DNA of 64,000 nucleotides from DTU089 sp964421815 (GCA_964421815.1 CAYQYT010000003.1:62001-126000), one strand, 5' to 3'; shown: positions 16,384-24,780, counted from the first letter of the stretch. A program made the numbers and translations. Notes: a model not told the origin generated them from the letters alone.

Positions 16384-16827
16384 ATGAAAAAAGTTGAAAT
16401 TTTTACCGACGGCGCTTGCAGCGGAAATCCCGGTCCGGGCGGTTGGGGCGCAATACTCCGTTGCAACGGTACGGAAAAAGAAATAAGCGGCGGGGAAAAG
16501 AATACCACTAACAACAGAATGGAATTGACCGCGGTTATCTCCGCCCTCTCGGCTTTAAAATACCCCTGTGAAGTGACGGTTACAACGGACTCAAAATATG
16601 TGTGCGATGCCGTTACACAGGGTTGGGTTTATTCCTGGAAGAAAAACGGATGGCGAAAAGCCGACAAAAAGCCTGCTTTGAACCCGGATTTATGGGGAGA
16701 ACTGTTGAAACTTCTGGAAATACACAAAGTTACTTTCGTCTGGGTGAAAGGCCACAATGAGCACCCCGAAAATGAAAGGTGCGACAAATTGGCAGTTTCG
16801 GAGTGGGAAAAATTCAAGTCTTTGTAA
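16384..16827 (+). CDS. rnhA: Ribonuclease HI
   Basis: A 147-residue nuclease that cuts RNA in RNA-DNA hybrids. All four catalytic acids are present: Asp9 (FTDGACSGNPGPGG), Glu47 (NNRMELTAV), Asp69 (TTDSKYV) and Asp134 (NERCDKLA). The basic handle region WKKNGWRKADKKP is there too. The start at 16384 follows AAAGGA; upstream in-frame ATGs lie at or before the promoter -10. The gene ends exactly where the reversed mobile-element relic begins, so the last few codons could have been altered by that insertion, but the core is intact. Confidence 0.95.
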   Translation: MKKVEIFTDGACSGNPGPGGWGAILRCNGTEKEISGGEKNTTNNRMELTAVISALSALKYPCEVTVTTDSKYVCDAVTQGWVYSWKKNGWRKADKKPALNPDLWGELLKLLEIHKVTFVWVKGHNEHPENERCDKLAVSEWEKFKSL

Positions 16828-17100
16828 TCGACAACTTTCTTCTCCGCGTTCAAATCGTCAAGCACTCTGCTGTTGGTAATCATTTTCTGAGCCAATTCAA
16901 CAGTTAAATCCCAGGCATATTCATAACCTTCCGAATCTTCAATACTTGCAAGAACCTTATATATTTCCTGTAAATCATCTTCCAACTCTGCAACAGGTAA
17001 AGTTGTTTCAACCTCTTTCCGAAGATCGGCGGCGAATTTATGGATTCTTTTACCGTCCGGGACATAGCCGTCGGATAGTTTCATTTGATTCTGCAGATTT
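16828..17100 (-). pseudogene. Relic of a mobile-element polyvalent protein, distal fragment
   Basis: About 90 codons in a frame shifted by one from the larger fragment just upstream. They read FENLQNQMKLSDGY then a helical segment with DLRKEVETTLPVAELEDDLQ and ending VVDYKDL. In the large polyvalent proteins of phages and conjugative elements this kind of helical domain (R..L......L...L..IY..., then LA..I...S.VLD) follows the methyltransferase/helicase parts; that match is from memory. The reading frame runs on into rnhA antisense sequence, so the real homology stops at the rnhA stop codon. It is broken at both ends and is not a functional gene. Confidence 0.6.
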
Positions 17101-18738
17101 TCAAATATAAGTTTCAGTTCCGTTTACTTTATTGAAAAGTTCAACCGCTTCTACCATATTTCCAACGCAAGATATGTTTAAATCCATAAGCATACCGAAG
17201 TCGCTTTTGCCGTAAACACTATCTGTTACACTATCAATAGTTGCTCCATAGCCGTAGTTCTCAATGCCGTAATCTTCCTCTTCTGCAATAGCTTCTACAA
17301 ATTTCCTCAATTGGTCTTTTGTAATATCATTTGTGCCATCTTGAAGCGGATTTGTGATATTCAAATAAACATCGTAAGAATCTCCGTAAGTTCCTGCGTG
17401 TGACTTGCTATCTGTAAAATAAAAGCCGTTTCCGTATGTACCACTTGAACGAGCTTTCTTTTTATCAAATACTGTAAAACTTTCGTGTGAGCCGTGATGC
17501 ATAACCTTTAAATTGCCGTTTGCATCTTTTATCTTTGAATCCTTAAAGTATTCTCTTTGCTCTGTCGATAGCTCTCTGCCTTCGCTATCACTCAAAGAAA
17601 ATTCGGTGTTGGGTATTTTTATTGATTTTTGATTTTGGGTATTGACTTTTGAAGAAGATTGTGTTACATTTTCTGTGAGGCTACCGGTTGGTTTGCCCTG
17701 TTTAATCACTTTATTTGTGACTGCAGGGAAATCGGTATTCTCTTTTTTTATATTCACACGATGCACCCAAAATTTATTTTTTTGTGGTGATTTTTTTATG
17801 TCAATTTTAATTAAAACTGTATTACCGTCTATCTCTGTTAAATACTCAATATAAGCAAATTTAACTTTACTATTTTTACTATGATGGTTTTTAGCTTCAT
17901 CTGCATATAGCCTACCATTTTGTATGATTTCTGGAAGCATCCTTATCGTTGCAAGTTTCAAAACTCTTTTTGATACCCCAAGTTTAGTATAGTTATGCAT
18001 ACTGAAGGTTTCATCAATACCACTCTTATTGGTTTCAATAACCATACCAGACATTTTATTAATATCAGTACGGCTCCGCAACTCCTTATTTGTGAAGAAA
18101 TTCTCTCGCAACAGTGTATTAATTACTTGTCTTTGAACATGAACATAATCACTAACTTTCGTTATTCCAAAAGAAGCAATTGTTTCATTAACAAATTTTT
18201 CTGAAAGTTCATCTTCTTCAAGTGTCACAGATTGCTCAACTTCATCATCAGTAAGTTTTATACTCTTATGTGCATTCTCTATCACACCATTCCCCGCTTT
18301 TTCCGTACCATCTGTACGGAAAGCGTTATTTTTTTGCTCATTTTTCAAGGAGTTCTGCATTTCTTCGCTTGCAGCTCTGAGGGCATTATGGAAGGAAGAA
18401 CGAATTTCTTCAAGTGCTTCTGTCTGCTCCCTGAGGACATTCATTTCCGCACTTTCTTTGAAACTGTTCATCATATTACGGAGTTGTTTGAGGAAATTTT
18501 GAAGAACATCCTTTAACTTCTGTGCAAGGGTTCTGTTTTTCTCTACAAGGTCTTTTATGAACTTTTCATTGGAAAAAACGTCAAACATACAGTCTGCCGC
18601 CATTTCAGAATGAATGAGCCTTAAGCCGTCAGCAGTATTTGCATTAACACCATAGCGTTTTGCATATTCCTGAACCTGTGCCGAGTAATCATATTCCGTA
18701 CTCTTTTTAAGATACCCGATAACCTTATCAACAAGTTT
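17101..18738 (-). pseudogene. 5'-truncated polyvalent protein with nuclease-like and ART-like domains
   Basis: An open frame from just after TAA at 18739-18741 down to TGA at 17101. It has no credible start: sequence before the first ATG (18603) is already coding-like (QVQEYAKRYGVNANTADGL, then HSEMAADCMFDVFSNEKF). This is the tail of the zinc-peptidase region seen in large phage/ICE polyvalent proteins. Counting from 18603, residues 10-90 are coiled coil. Residues 135-290 resemble the phage-associated Barnase/EndoU-like toxin-nuclease fold (RMLPEIIQNGRLY, FAYIEYLTEIDGNTVLIKIDI, KFWVHRVNIKKE). Residues 338-500 resemble the polyvalent ADP-ribosyltransferase domain (MHHGSHESFTVFD, GTYGNGFYFTDS). 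Domain names are by resemblance. It is probably dead. Confidence 0.7.
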
Positions 18739-18772
18739 TTAAAATTTTTTCCAAAAAACTTGCTTTTACCGA

Positions 18773-18801
18773 TTGACAAGGTAGGTAAATGATGTTACAA
18801 T
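18773..18801 (+). promoter_or_regulatory. Strong promoter of the sulfur/Fe-S operon
   Basis: A perfect TTGACA (18773-18778), a 17-base spacer and TACAAT (18796-18801). Transcription should start near 18808, giving a leader of about 145 bases before metY that contains a small ORF. Confidence 0.85.
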
Positions 18802-18824
18802 ACCTACATACCAACAAGGTAGGT
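18777..18824 (+). promoter_or_regulatory. Repeated GTAGGT/ACCTAC half-sites: putative Rrf2-family operator
   Basis: CAAGGTAGGT occurs at 18777-18786 and again at 18815-18824, and the inverse TACCTAC lies between them at 18801-18807. The three half-sites can be read as two overlapping palindromes, one spanning the -10 box and one spanning the transcription start. That layout suits repression. The operon encodes its own Rrf2-family regulator, which is the likely binder; this is inferred. Confidence 0.65.
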
Positions 18825-18839
18825 GGAATAAATTTAGCT

Positions 18840-18905
18840 ATGAAAAACTATTTTGAACAACTTCTGAGAGCAAATTTCCGTTTCGGTCGAATGTGTATCA
18901 AGTAA
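18840..18905 (+). CDS. 21-residue leader peptide with Cys codon near its end
   Basis: A short ORF starting ATG AAA AAC TAT and ending CGA ATG TGT ATC AAG TAA. The encoded peptide starts MKNYFEQLL and ends FGRMCIK, so the only Cys is third from the end. GGTGG lies about 12 bases upstream as a weak ribosome site. Its place between the promoter and metY, the Cys codon near the stop and the overlapping hairpins suggest a cysteine-responsive leader peptide, similar in idea to those proposed for actinobacterial sulfur operons. Chance cannot be excluded without comparing related genomes. Confidence 0.55.
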   Translation: MKNYFEQLLRANFRFGRMCIK

Positions 18906-18927
18906 TTTTTTGATACTTATAATACAC
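18893..18927 (+). promoter_or_regulatory. Alternative hairpins overlapping the leader-peptide stop
   Basis: Two stems that cannot fully coexist: GTATCAA (18895-18901) with TTGATAC (18910-18916), or GTGTAT plus AAGTA with TACTT plus ATACAC (out to 18927). Both include or touch the TGT cysteine codon at 18894-18896, so a ribosome stalled there would melt them. No U-tract follows, so any effect would be on translation of metY or RNA stability rather than termination. Confidence 0.45.
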
Positions 18928-18951
18928 ATTTAACATGAAAGGAAAAATATT

Positions 18952-20235
18952 ATGAACAACTATAAATTTGAAACTTTACAACTCCACGTAGGCCAGGAAA
19001 ATCCCGATCCCGCAACCGATGCCCGCGCGGTACCAATATACGCAACCACTTCCTATGTATTTAAGGACTCCGCTCACGCGGCGGCAAGATTCAACCTTAC
19101 CGACGCGGGAAACATTTACGGCAGACTTACCAACTCAACCCAGGATGTTTTGGAAAAACGCGTTGCCGCTCTTGAGGGCGGTGTGGCGGCTCTGGCAGTT
19201 GCATCCGGTGCGGCGGCTATTACCTATACCCTTGAAGCATTGGGACAAAACGGCGGTCATTTTGTGGCTCAAAAGACAATTTACGGAGGCAGTTATAATT
19301 TACTTGCCCACACCCTCCCCAACTTCAACATAACCGCAAGTTTTGTGAATATTCACGATTTGGCGGAAGTTGAGGCGGCTATTCAGGAAAATACCCGCGG
19401 AATTTACATTGAAACCCTTGGTAATCCCAACTCGGATATTCCCGATATTGACGCATTGGCAGAACTTGCCCACAAACACGGCTTACCGCTTATAGTTGAC
19501 AACACTTTCGGTACACCCTACCTTATCCGTCCCATTGAACACGGCGCGGATATTGTAGTTCATTCCGCTACGAAATTCCTTGGTGGTCACGGTACTACTC
19601 TCGGCGGTATTATTGTTGATTCGGGCAAATTTGACTGGGCGGCAAGCGGTAAATTTTCACCCATTGCGGATCCCAATCCCAGTTACCACGGAGTGTCTTT
19701 TGTTGACGCGGTGGGTCCCGCGGCATTTGTTACCTACATCCGCGCAATACTCTTGCGTGACACGGGTGCAACCCTCTCTCCCTTTGCGGCATTTCTGCTC
19801 TTACAGGGAATCGAAACCCTTTCACTCCGTCTTGAACGTCATGCCGAAAACACAAAAAAGGTTGTTGAATTCCTTAATTCCCATCCTTTAGTTGAAAAAG
19901 TCAATCACCCCTCCCTGCCGGAGCATCCGGATCACGAATTATATTCAAAATATTTTCCCAATGGCGGCGGTTCAATATTTACGTTTGAAATCAAGGGCGG
20001 TCAAAGTGAAGCACACAAATTTATTGACAGTCTTGAAATCTTCTCCCTTCTTGCAAATGTTGCAGATGTAAAAAGCCTTGTTATACACCCCGCAACCACT
20101 ACCCACAGTCAGTTGAATGCGGAAGAACTTGAAGATCAGGGAATTAAACCCAACACCATCCGTCTGTCCATAGGTACCGAGCATATTGACGATATTATCG
20201 CAGACCTTCAGCGCGGATTCGACTCAATTAAATAA
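18952..20235 (+). CDS. metY: O-acetylhomoserine/O-acetylserine sulfhydrylase
   Basis: A 427-residue PLP enzyme that condenses O-acetylhomoserine with sulfide (or methanethiol) to homocysteine (or methionine). Fold markers are ETLQLHVGQENPDPATDARAVPIYATTSYVF at the N-terminus, YGRLTNSTQDVLEKR, VDNTFGTPYL and the PLP lysine in HSATKFLGGHGTTLGG. The long insertion (WAASGKFSPIADPNPSYHG) and the roughly 430-residue length separate it from the shorter cystathionine gamma-synthases. AAAGGAAAAATATT precedes the ATG. It is the first enzyme gene after the regulated leader. Confidence 0.93.
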   Translation: MNNYKFETLQLHVGQENPDPATDARAVPIYATTSYVFKDSAHAAARFNLTDAGNIYGRLTNSTQDVLEKRVAALEGGVAALAVASGAAAITYTLEALGQNGGHFVAQKTIYGGSYNLLAHTLPNFNITASFVNIHDLAEVEAAIQENTRGIYIETLGNPNSDIPDIDALAELAHKHGLPLIVDNTFGTPYLIRPIEHGADIVVHSATKFLGGHGTTLGGIIVDSGKFDWAASGKFSPIADPNPSYHGVSFVDAVGPAAFVTYIRAILLRDTGATLSPFAAFLLLQGIETLSLRLERHAENTKKVVEFLNSHPLVEKVNHPSLPEHPDHELYSKYFPNGGGSIFTFEIKGGQSEAHKFIDSLEIFSLLANVADVKSLVIHPATTTHSQLNAEELEDQGIKPNTIRLSIGTEHIDDIIADLQRGFDSIK

Positions 20236-20252
20236 TAACGGAGGGAAATATT

Positions 20253-21185
20253 ATGTCCAACATTTATACATCAGCCGATCAACTTATCGGCAGAACTCCA
20301 CTTTTGGAACTTACAAACATTGAAAAAGAGTATGATTTAAAGGCAAAAGTTGTTGCAAAGCTCGAATACTTCAACCCCGCCGGTTCCGTAAAAGACCGTG
20401 TGGGAAAGGCAATGATTGACGATGCGGAAAAATCGGGAAAATTAAAACCCGGTTCCGTAATTATAGAGCCCACGTCGGGTAATACCGGTATAGGCCTGGC
20501 ATCAGTTGCCGCCGCCCGCGGATACAGAATCATCATTGTAATGCCCGACACAATGTCCGTTGAACGCAGACAATTAATGAAGGCCTACGGTGCGGAACTT
20601 GTTTTGAGCGAGGGCGCAAAGGGTATGAAGGGCGCCATTGCAAAAGCAGAAGAACTTGCCGCCCAAATCCCCGACAGTTTTATTCCGGGACAGTTTGTAA
20701 ATCCCGCTAACCCCAAGGCACACAGAGAAACCACGGGCCCCGAAATCTATGAAGATACGGACGGAAAAGTGGATATCTTTGTTGCGGGTGTGGGCACCGG
20801 CGGTACAATAACGGGAGTTGGCGAATATCTCAAATCCAAAAATCCCAATGTAAAAATAGTTGCGGTTGAGCCCGAATCCTCCGCAGTGCTTTCAACGGGT
20901 GTGCCCGGTCCCCACAAAATTCAGGGTATTGGTGCGGGCTTTGTTCCCGATATACTGAATACCGATATCTATGATGAAATAATCGCAGTTTCAAATGATG
21001 ATGCATTTGCAACGGGAAAACTTTTGGGAAAGAAAGAGGGTTTCCTTGTAGGAATTTCCTCGGGTGCCGCCACCTATGCGGCAATTGAACTTGCAAAACG
21101 TCCGGAAAATGAGGGCAAAACCATTGTTGTGCTTTTACCCGATAACGGGGACAGATACCTTTCCACACCACTTTTTGCAGAATAA
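20253..21185 (+). CDS. cysK: Cysteine synthase (O-acetylserine sulfhydrylase)
   Basis: A 310-residue PLP enzyme that makes cysteine from O-acetylserine and sulfide. Seen in the sequence are LIGRTPLLEL, the PLP lysine motif PAGSVKDRVGKAMI, the substrate loop EPTSGNTGIGLA, the PLP-phosphate loop GVGTGGTITGVGEYL and GISSGAA near the C-terminus. It lies 17 bases after metY with GGAGGG before the ATG. No cysE (serine acetyltransferase) is found in the window. Confidence 0.96.
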   Translation: MSNIYTSADQLIGRTPLLELTNIEKEYDLKAKVVAKLEYFNPAGSVKDRVGKAMIDDAEKSGKLKPGSVIIEPTSGNTGIGLASVAAARGYRIIIVMPDTMSVERRQLMKAYGAELVLSEGAKGMKGAIAKAEELAAQIPDSFIPGQFVNPANPKAHRETTGPEIYEDTDGKVDIFVAGVGTGGTITGVGEYLKSKNPNVKIVAVEPESSAVLSTGVPGPHKIQGIGAGFVPDILNTDIYDEIIAVSNDDAFATGKLLGKKEGFLVGISSGAATYAAIELAKRPENEGKTIVVLLPDNGDRYLSTPLFAE

Positions 21186-21199
21186 TTAAGGAGCATTTA

Positions 21200-22387
21200 A
21201 TGATATATCTTGACAATGCCGCAACCACAAAAATGAGCAAGACGGCAATTAACTCCATGCTACCCTATATGGACAATATTTACGGTAACCCGTCGAGCCT
21301 TCACTCCGCAGGTCAACAGGCGGCGGAGGTGTTGGCGGACGCACGGCAAAGAATTGCCGATTGTATAGGCGCGTCCTCAAATGAAATAATTTTCACTTCA
21401 GGAGGAAGCGAAGCGGACAATCAGGCAATTATTTCCGCCGCAAAATCGGGAGAGAAAAAAGAAAAAAAGCATATTATTTCCACGGCTTTTGAGCATCACG
21501 CAGTATTGCACACGTTGAAAAAACTTGAAAAAGAGGGTTTTGAAATCACCCTTTTGGATGTTCACGAAAACGGAATAATCACTCCACAACAGGTTGAGAG
21601 TGCAATACGCCCCGATACCTGTCTTGTAACGGTTATGTATGCAAATAACGAAATCGGTACAATTCAGCCCATAGAAGAAATCGGTAAAATCTGCCGTGAA
21701 AAAGGTGTATTGTTCCACACGGACGCGGTACAGGCGGCAGGACATTTACACATTGATGTAAAAGAGCAGAATATTGATATGCTTTCCCTTTCGGCACACA
21801 AATTCCACGGCCCTAAAGGAATCGGTATTCTTTATGCGAGAAAAGGTGTAGTTCTTACAAACATCATAGATGGCGGGGCTCAGGAACGGGGCAAACGTGC
21901 CGGCACGGAGAATATTCCCGCAATAGTCGGTATGGCAACGGCATTGGAAGAAGCCTGTAAAAATATTGATAAAAATGCTGAAAAACTTGTTTCTCTGCGT
22001 GACAGATTAATAGAGGAACTGTCTGAAATCCCCCATTCCGTTTTAAACGGTGACGCAAAAAAGCGTCTGCCCGGGAATGTTAGTTTTTGTTTTGAGGGCA
22101 TTGAGGGAGAGTCATTGCTATTACTCCTTGACGATAAGGGTATATGTGCTTCCTCGGGTTCGGCTTGTACATCAGGTTCATTGGACCCGAGCCACGTTCT
22201 ACTTGCAATCGGCAGAATACACGACATTGCACACGGCTCCCTGCGTCTTTCCCTTTCGGAAGAAAATACCCAAGCCGAAATTGACTACACCGTCAAGGCG
22301 GTCAAAGAAGTTGTAGAGTATTTACGTTCTATTTCTCCTATATGGAATGACCTTGTAAAAGGCAAAAAAGAATTTATTATAAAATGA
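21200..22387 (+). CDS. iscS: Cysteine desulfurase (IscS/NifS type)
   Basis: A 395-residue PLP enzyme that takes sulfur from cysteine for Fe-S clusters. It begins MIYLDNAATTKMS. Other motifs are FTSGGSEADNQAI, EHHAVLHTL, HTDAVQAAGH and the PLP lysine SLSAHKFHGPKGIG. The persulfide Cys lies in the flexible loop CASSGSACTSGSLDPSHVL, which marks group I (NifS/IscS) enzymes. AAGGAG precedes the start, 14 bases after cysK. Position next to iscU and an IscR-like regulator supports a general Fe-S assembly role. Confidence 0.94.
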   Translation: MIYLDNAATTKMSKTAINSMLPYMDNIYGNPSSLHSAGQQAAEVLADARQRIADCIGASSNEIIFTSGGSEADNQAIISAAKSGEKKEKKHIISTAFEHHAVLHTLKKLEKEGFEITLLDVHENGIITPQQVESAIRPDTCLVTVMYANNEIGTIQPIEEIGKICREKGVLFHTDAVQAAGHLHIDVKEQNIDMLSLSAHKFHGPKGIGILYARKGVVLTNIIDGGAQERGKRAGTENIPAIVGMATALEEACKNIDKNAEKLVSLRDRLIEELSEIPHSVLNGDAKKRLPGNVSFCFEGIEGESLLLLLDDKGICASSGSACTSGSLDPSHVLLAIGRIHDIAHGSLRLSLSEENTQAEIDYTVKAVKEVVEYLRSISPIWNDLVKGKKEFIIK

Positions 22388-22398
22388 GGATTTGAAAA

Positions 22399-22833
22399 AT
22401 GGCGTTATACAGCGAAAAAGTAATGGATCATTTCCGCAATCCCCGTAACGTTGGTGAAATTGAAAATGCCGACGGCATCGGTGAAGTGGGCAACGCAAAA
22501 TGCGGAGATATTATGAAAATATACCTGAAAATTGACAATGATATTATTGTCGATGCGAAGTTTGAAACATTCGGTTGCGGTTCGGCAATAGCCTCAAGTT
22601 CAATGGCAACCGAGTTAATAAAGGGAAAGCCCCTTTCCGATGCTCTCGCCCTCACAAACAAGGCAGTTGTTGAGGCTCTTGACGGACTCCCCTCACACAA
22701 AATTCATTGCTCCGTACTTGCGGAGGAAGCCATAAAAAAAGCAGTACAGGATTATTACGAAAAGAACGGCTTTGAATATGACCGAGCGCAGTTCCCCCAA
22801 TGCGACAAATGCGAGGGTTGTTGCGAACTGTAA
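22399..22833 (+). CDS. iscU: Fe-S cluster scaffold protein, NifU/IscU family, with Cys-rich tail
   Basis: A 144-residue scaffold. Three conserved cysteine sites are present: GNAKCGDIM (about Cys35), FETFGCGSAIASSS (about Cys61) and KIHCSVLAEEAI (about Cys104). These hold the nascent 2Fe-2S cluster passed on from IscS. After the usual end of the fold there is an extra tail, CDKCEGCCEL, with four more cysteines, which is not needed in the classical IscU. It may bind metal or help transfer the cluster; this is inferred. The gene is 11 bases downstream of iscS. Confidence 0.92.
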   Translation: MALYSEKVMDHFRNPRNVGEIENADGIGEVGNAKCGDIMKIYLKIDNDIIVDAKFETFGCGSAIASSSMATELIKGKPLSDALALTNKAVVEALDGLPSHKIHCSVLAEEAIKKAVQDYYEKNGFEYDRAQFPQCDKCEGCCEL

Positions 22834-22853
22834 CAGGTAAGAGGTGAAAAACT

Positions 22854-23258
22854 ATGATGATTTCAACAAGAGGTCGTTACGCTTTGCGTGTAATGATTGA
22901 ACTTGCAGAACATTCAAAAGGTGATTACATTCCAATGAAAGAGATTGCCCAACGGCAGAATATTTCCTTGAAATATCTGGAAAAAATTCTCCCCGTTCTT
23001 GCAAAAAACGATTTAATTGAGGGTGTTCACGGTAAGGGCGGCGGCTACAAACTCACAAGGGAGCCAAAGGATTACCTTGTGGGTGAAATACTCCGTCTGA
23101 CAGAGGGAAATCTGGCACCCGTTGCCTGTCTTGAATGTGATGCAAAACCCTGTCAGCACACCGCCGAGTGCCGAACTCTGCCCATGTGGACCGAACTTAA
23201 CAGAATCATCAACAAATACCTTGACAGCGTTACAATAGCGGACTTAATGAGAACGTAA
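22854..23258 (+). CDS. Rrf2-family transcriptional regulator (IscR/CymR-like)
   Basis: A 134-residue winged-helix DNA-binding protein. ISTRGRYALRVMIELAEH and QNISLKYLEKILPVLAKNDLIEGVHGKGGGYKL are typical of Rrf2 proteins. A cysteine cluster follows, PVACLECDAKPCQHTAEC, at spacings like the three IscR ligands, so it may hold an Fe-S cluster. CymR, the cysteine-metabolism repressor of Bacillus, lacks such cysteines. As the last gene of the metY-cysK-iscS-iscU operon it probably feeds back on the upstream GTAGGT operator, coupling cysteine synthesis to Fe-S demand. Either of two adjacent ATG codons could be the start. GAGGTG precedes them. Confidence 0.9.
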   Translation: MMISTRGRYALRVMIELAEHSKGDYIPMKEIAQRQNISLKYLEKILPVLAKNDLIEGVHGKGGGYKLTREPKDYLVGEILRLTEGNLAPVACLECDAKPCQHTAECRTLPMWTELNRIINKYLDSVTIADLMRT

Positions 23259-23283
23259 GAGGTTGTTAAAAATAGTGCTGTAA

Positions 23284-23322
23284 AAAATACAGAGTCGGTT
23301 TTTAGCCGACTCTGTATTTTTG
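23284..23322. terminator. Bidirectional terminator after the Rrf2 gene
   Basis: The 13-bp stem AATACAGAGTCGG/CCGACTCTGTATT with a TTTTTAG loop, followed by TTTTGTATTG on the plus strand and AAAAAA on the far side. It also covers the last codons of the convergent ceramidase-like gene. Confidence 0.9.
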
Positions 23323-24771
23323 TATTGTATTTATAATATCTTCCACAACATCCGCAATTGTCTGCGCCGTTTTTGGTCCCGCAGAATTTGTTTCCTCGTA
23401 ATGCCGTCTGTTGTTTTTATCAATAGCCTTTTCAATATAGGGGGATTTTTCGTTCAGTACAAAATCATTGGGTGGCAAAATATAGCCCAACTCGTCATTG
23501 GCAAGTCCGAAAACGAGGATGTTCTCATCCCCTACAATATCGCATATAAGTTTCGGGTTGATTTCCGCACCCTTGCCCGTACCGGAATTTTCTGCATCCA
23601 AGGCACCGCCGAAAACAAGTTCGGGAAACAACTCCCCGGGAAGTAAAAGGAGTTTTTTGTCCCCTATTTCAAAATAGGTAATTTCCGATTTCAGACACCA
23701 ATAAGAAGGTGCGTCTTTTCTTGTGCGTTTATCCGCATCCAAAAGACCAATATCTCCTGCGATTGTTAAAACAGGATTTTCAACATCCACATAAAACTCT
23801 TTACGGGCGAAATTCACAAGGGGTTTCAGTTTTCTGTCATTATTTATTGCCAAAGCGTAATCCCCGAGTTTATAGCCTATATTTCTCGTGGATTCAAGGA
23901 GACGATGTTCTTTTTTCAAAACATCCTCATTGTCAATATTCATACTTATCATACCGCCGATTGCACCAACGGTATAGAATGTATCCGCATTGGTTTTTTG
24001 TTTAATTCTCTCACGAAGATAACAGGGAAAATCCGCGCTGACAAGGTGATTGCAACCCTGCAAGGATTCGGAATGGGACGCAAAATTCAAAAGCCAGATT
24101 TCATTTGAATTATCGCGAGGAACAAATCGGAAACGGGTTAAAGTTTTTGAATACACTTGGGGAGTTCTTATATCTTCCTGCATATCGGGTACTTCGATTT
24201 CACCCAAATACAAATCCCCGTCCCGTCGGCTCTTATATGCTTCAAAAGCGCATTCTTTTACTGCATCAAAAAGCAAGTCCATATACTTTTCATCTTTTCC
24301 GCTTTTAAAGGGTAAACGCCCCCAAATACCCATGGTATCAATTCCCGCGTGGTTATGGGTTGCCATTACCCCGATGTAACGGCAGTTCGTTTCCTTGGAA
24401 AAATCCTTTAACATTGCCCGTATTTTAAGAATATCCTTGTTAAGCAAGCCCACAACATCAAGGGAAATTAAGAGTATTCCTCCCCTGCCGCTGTTGTCGT
24501 CAATCCAGACAGCATGGGCATACTGGGGGTCAATTACACCCCTTGCGGGATTGTTTTCACCGTAACCTGCAATGTAATACTTCTTTGTATCAATATCATG
24601 GGGCAAAACTGCTTTTTTGTGAAAACCCACGGTAAAACTCTCCGACTCCGACGAGTCGATGAAATCAACAAAAACATCATCCAAGGGCTTTGCCGCCTTT
24701 GATTTCAGGGACATTTTTCCGTGTACCTTAACAAATCCGTTAAGTAAATAGTACGGGAGGGATTTTTTCAT
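23302..24771 (-). CDS. Neutral-ceramidase-like hydrolase domain protein
   Basis: A 489-residue protein. VGFHKKAVLPH, ISLDVVGL, GVMATHNHAGIDTMG (zinc-ligand-like histidines), NFASHSESLQGCNHLVSADFPCYL and LLLLPGELFPELVFGG resemble the N-terminal fold of neutral/alkaline ceramidases, which hydrolyse the amide bond of ceramide. The catalytic serine motif of true ceramidases (G-D-V-S-P-N) is not evident: the corresponding region reads GAIGGMISMN. There is no signal peptide, so it probably acts inside the cell on another amide. GAGGTG precedes the ATG, 9 bases after the YgjP-like gene. Similar Firmicute proteins are usually annotated as hypothetical. Confidence 0.65.
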   Translation of the reverse strand: MKKSLPYYLLNGFVKVHGKMSLKSKAAKPLDDVFVDFIDSSESESFTVGFHKKAVLPHDIDTKKYYIAGYGENNPARGVIDPQYAHAVWIDDNSGRGGILLISLDVVGLLNKDILKIRAMLKDFSKETNCRYIGVMATHNHAGIDTMGIWGRLPFKSGKDEKYMDLLFDAVKECAFEAYKSRRDGDLYLGEIEVPDMQEDIRTPQVYSKTLTRFRFVPRDNSNEIWLLNFASHSESLQGCNHLVSADFPCYLRERIKQKTNADTFYTVGAIGGMISMNIDNEDVLKKEHRLLESTRNIGYKLGDYALAINNDRKLKPLVNFARKEFYVDVENPVLTIAGDIGLLDADKRTRKDAPSYWCLKSEITYFEIGDKKLLLLPGELFPELVFGGALDAENSGTGKGAEINPKLICDIVGDENILVFGLANDELGYILPPNDFVLNEKSPYIEKAIDKNNRRHYEETNSAGPKTAQTIADVVEDIINTIQKYRVG

Positions 24772-24780
24772 CCTAACACC

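Noticed and set aside
16629..16827. Continuation of the 151-codon minus-strand frame across rnhA
   Set aside because: It is exactly antisense to the conserved catalytic part of rnhA; only the segment 16828-17100 carries mobile-element-like sequence.
19019..19333. 104-codon open frame inside metY in another frame
   Set aside because: Out-of-frame shadow of metY.
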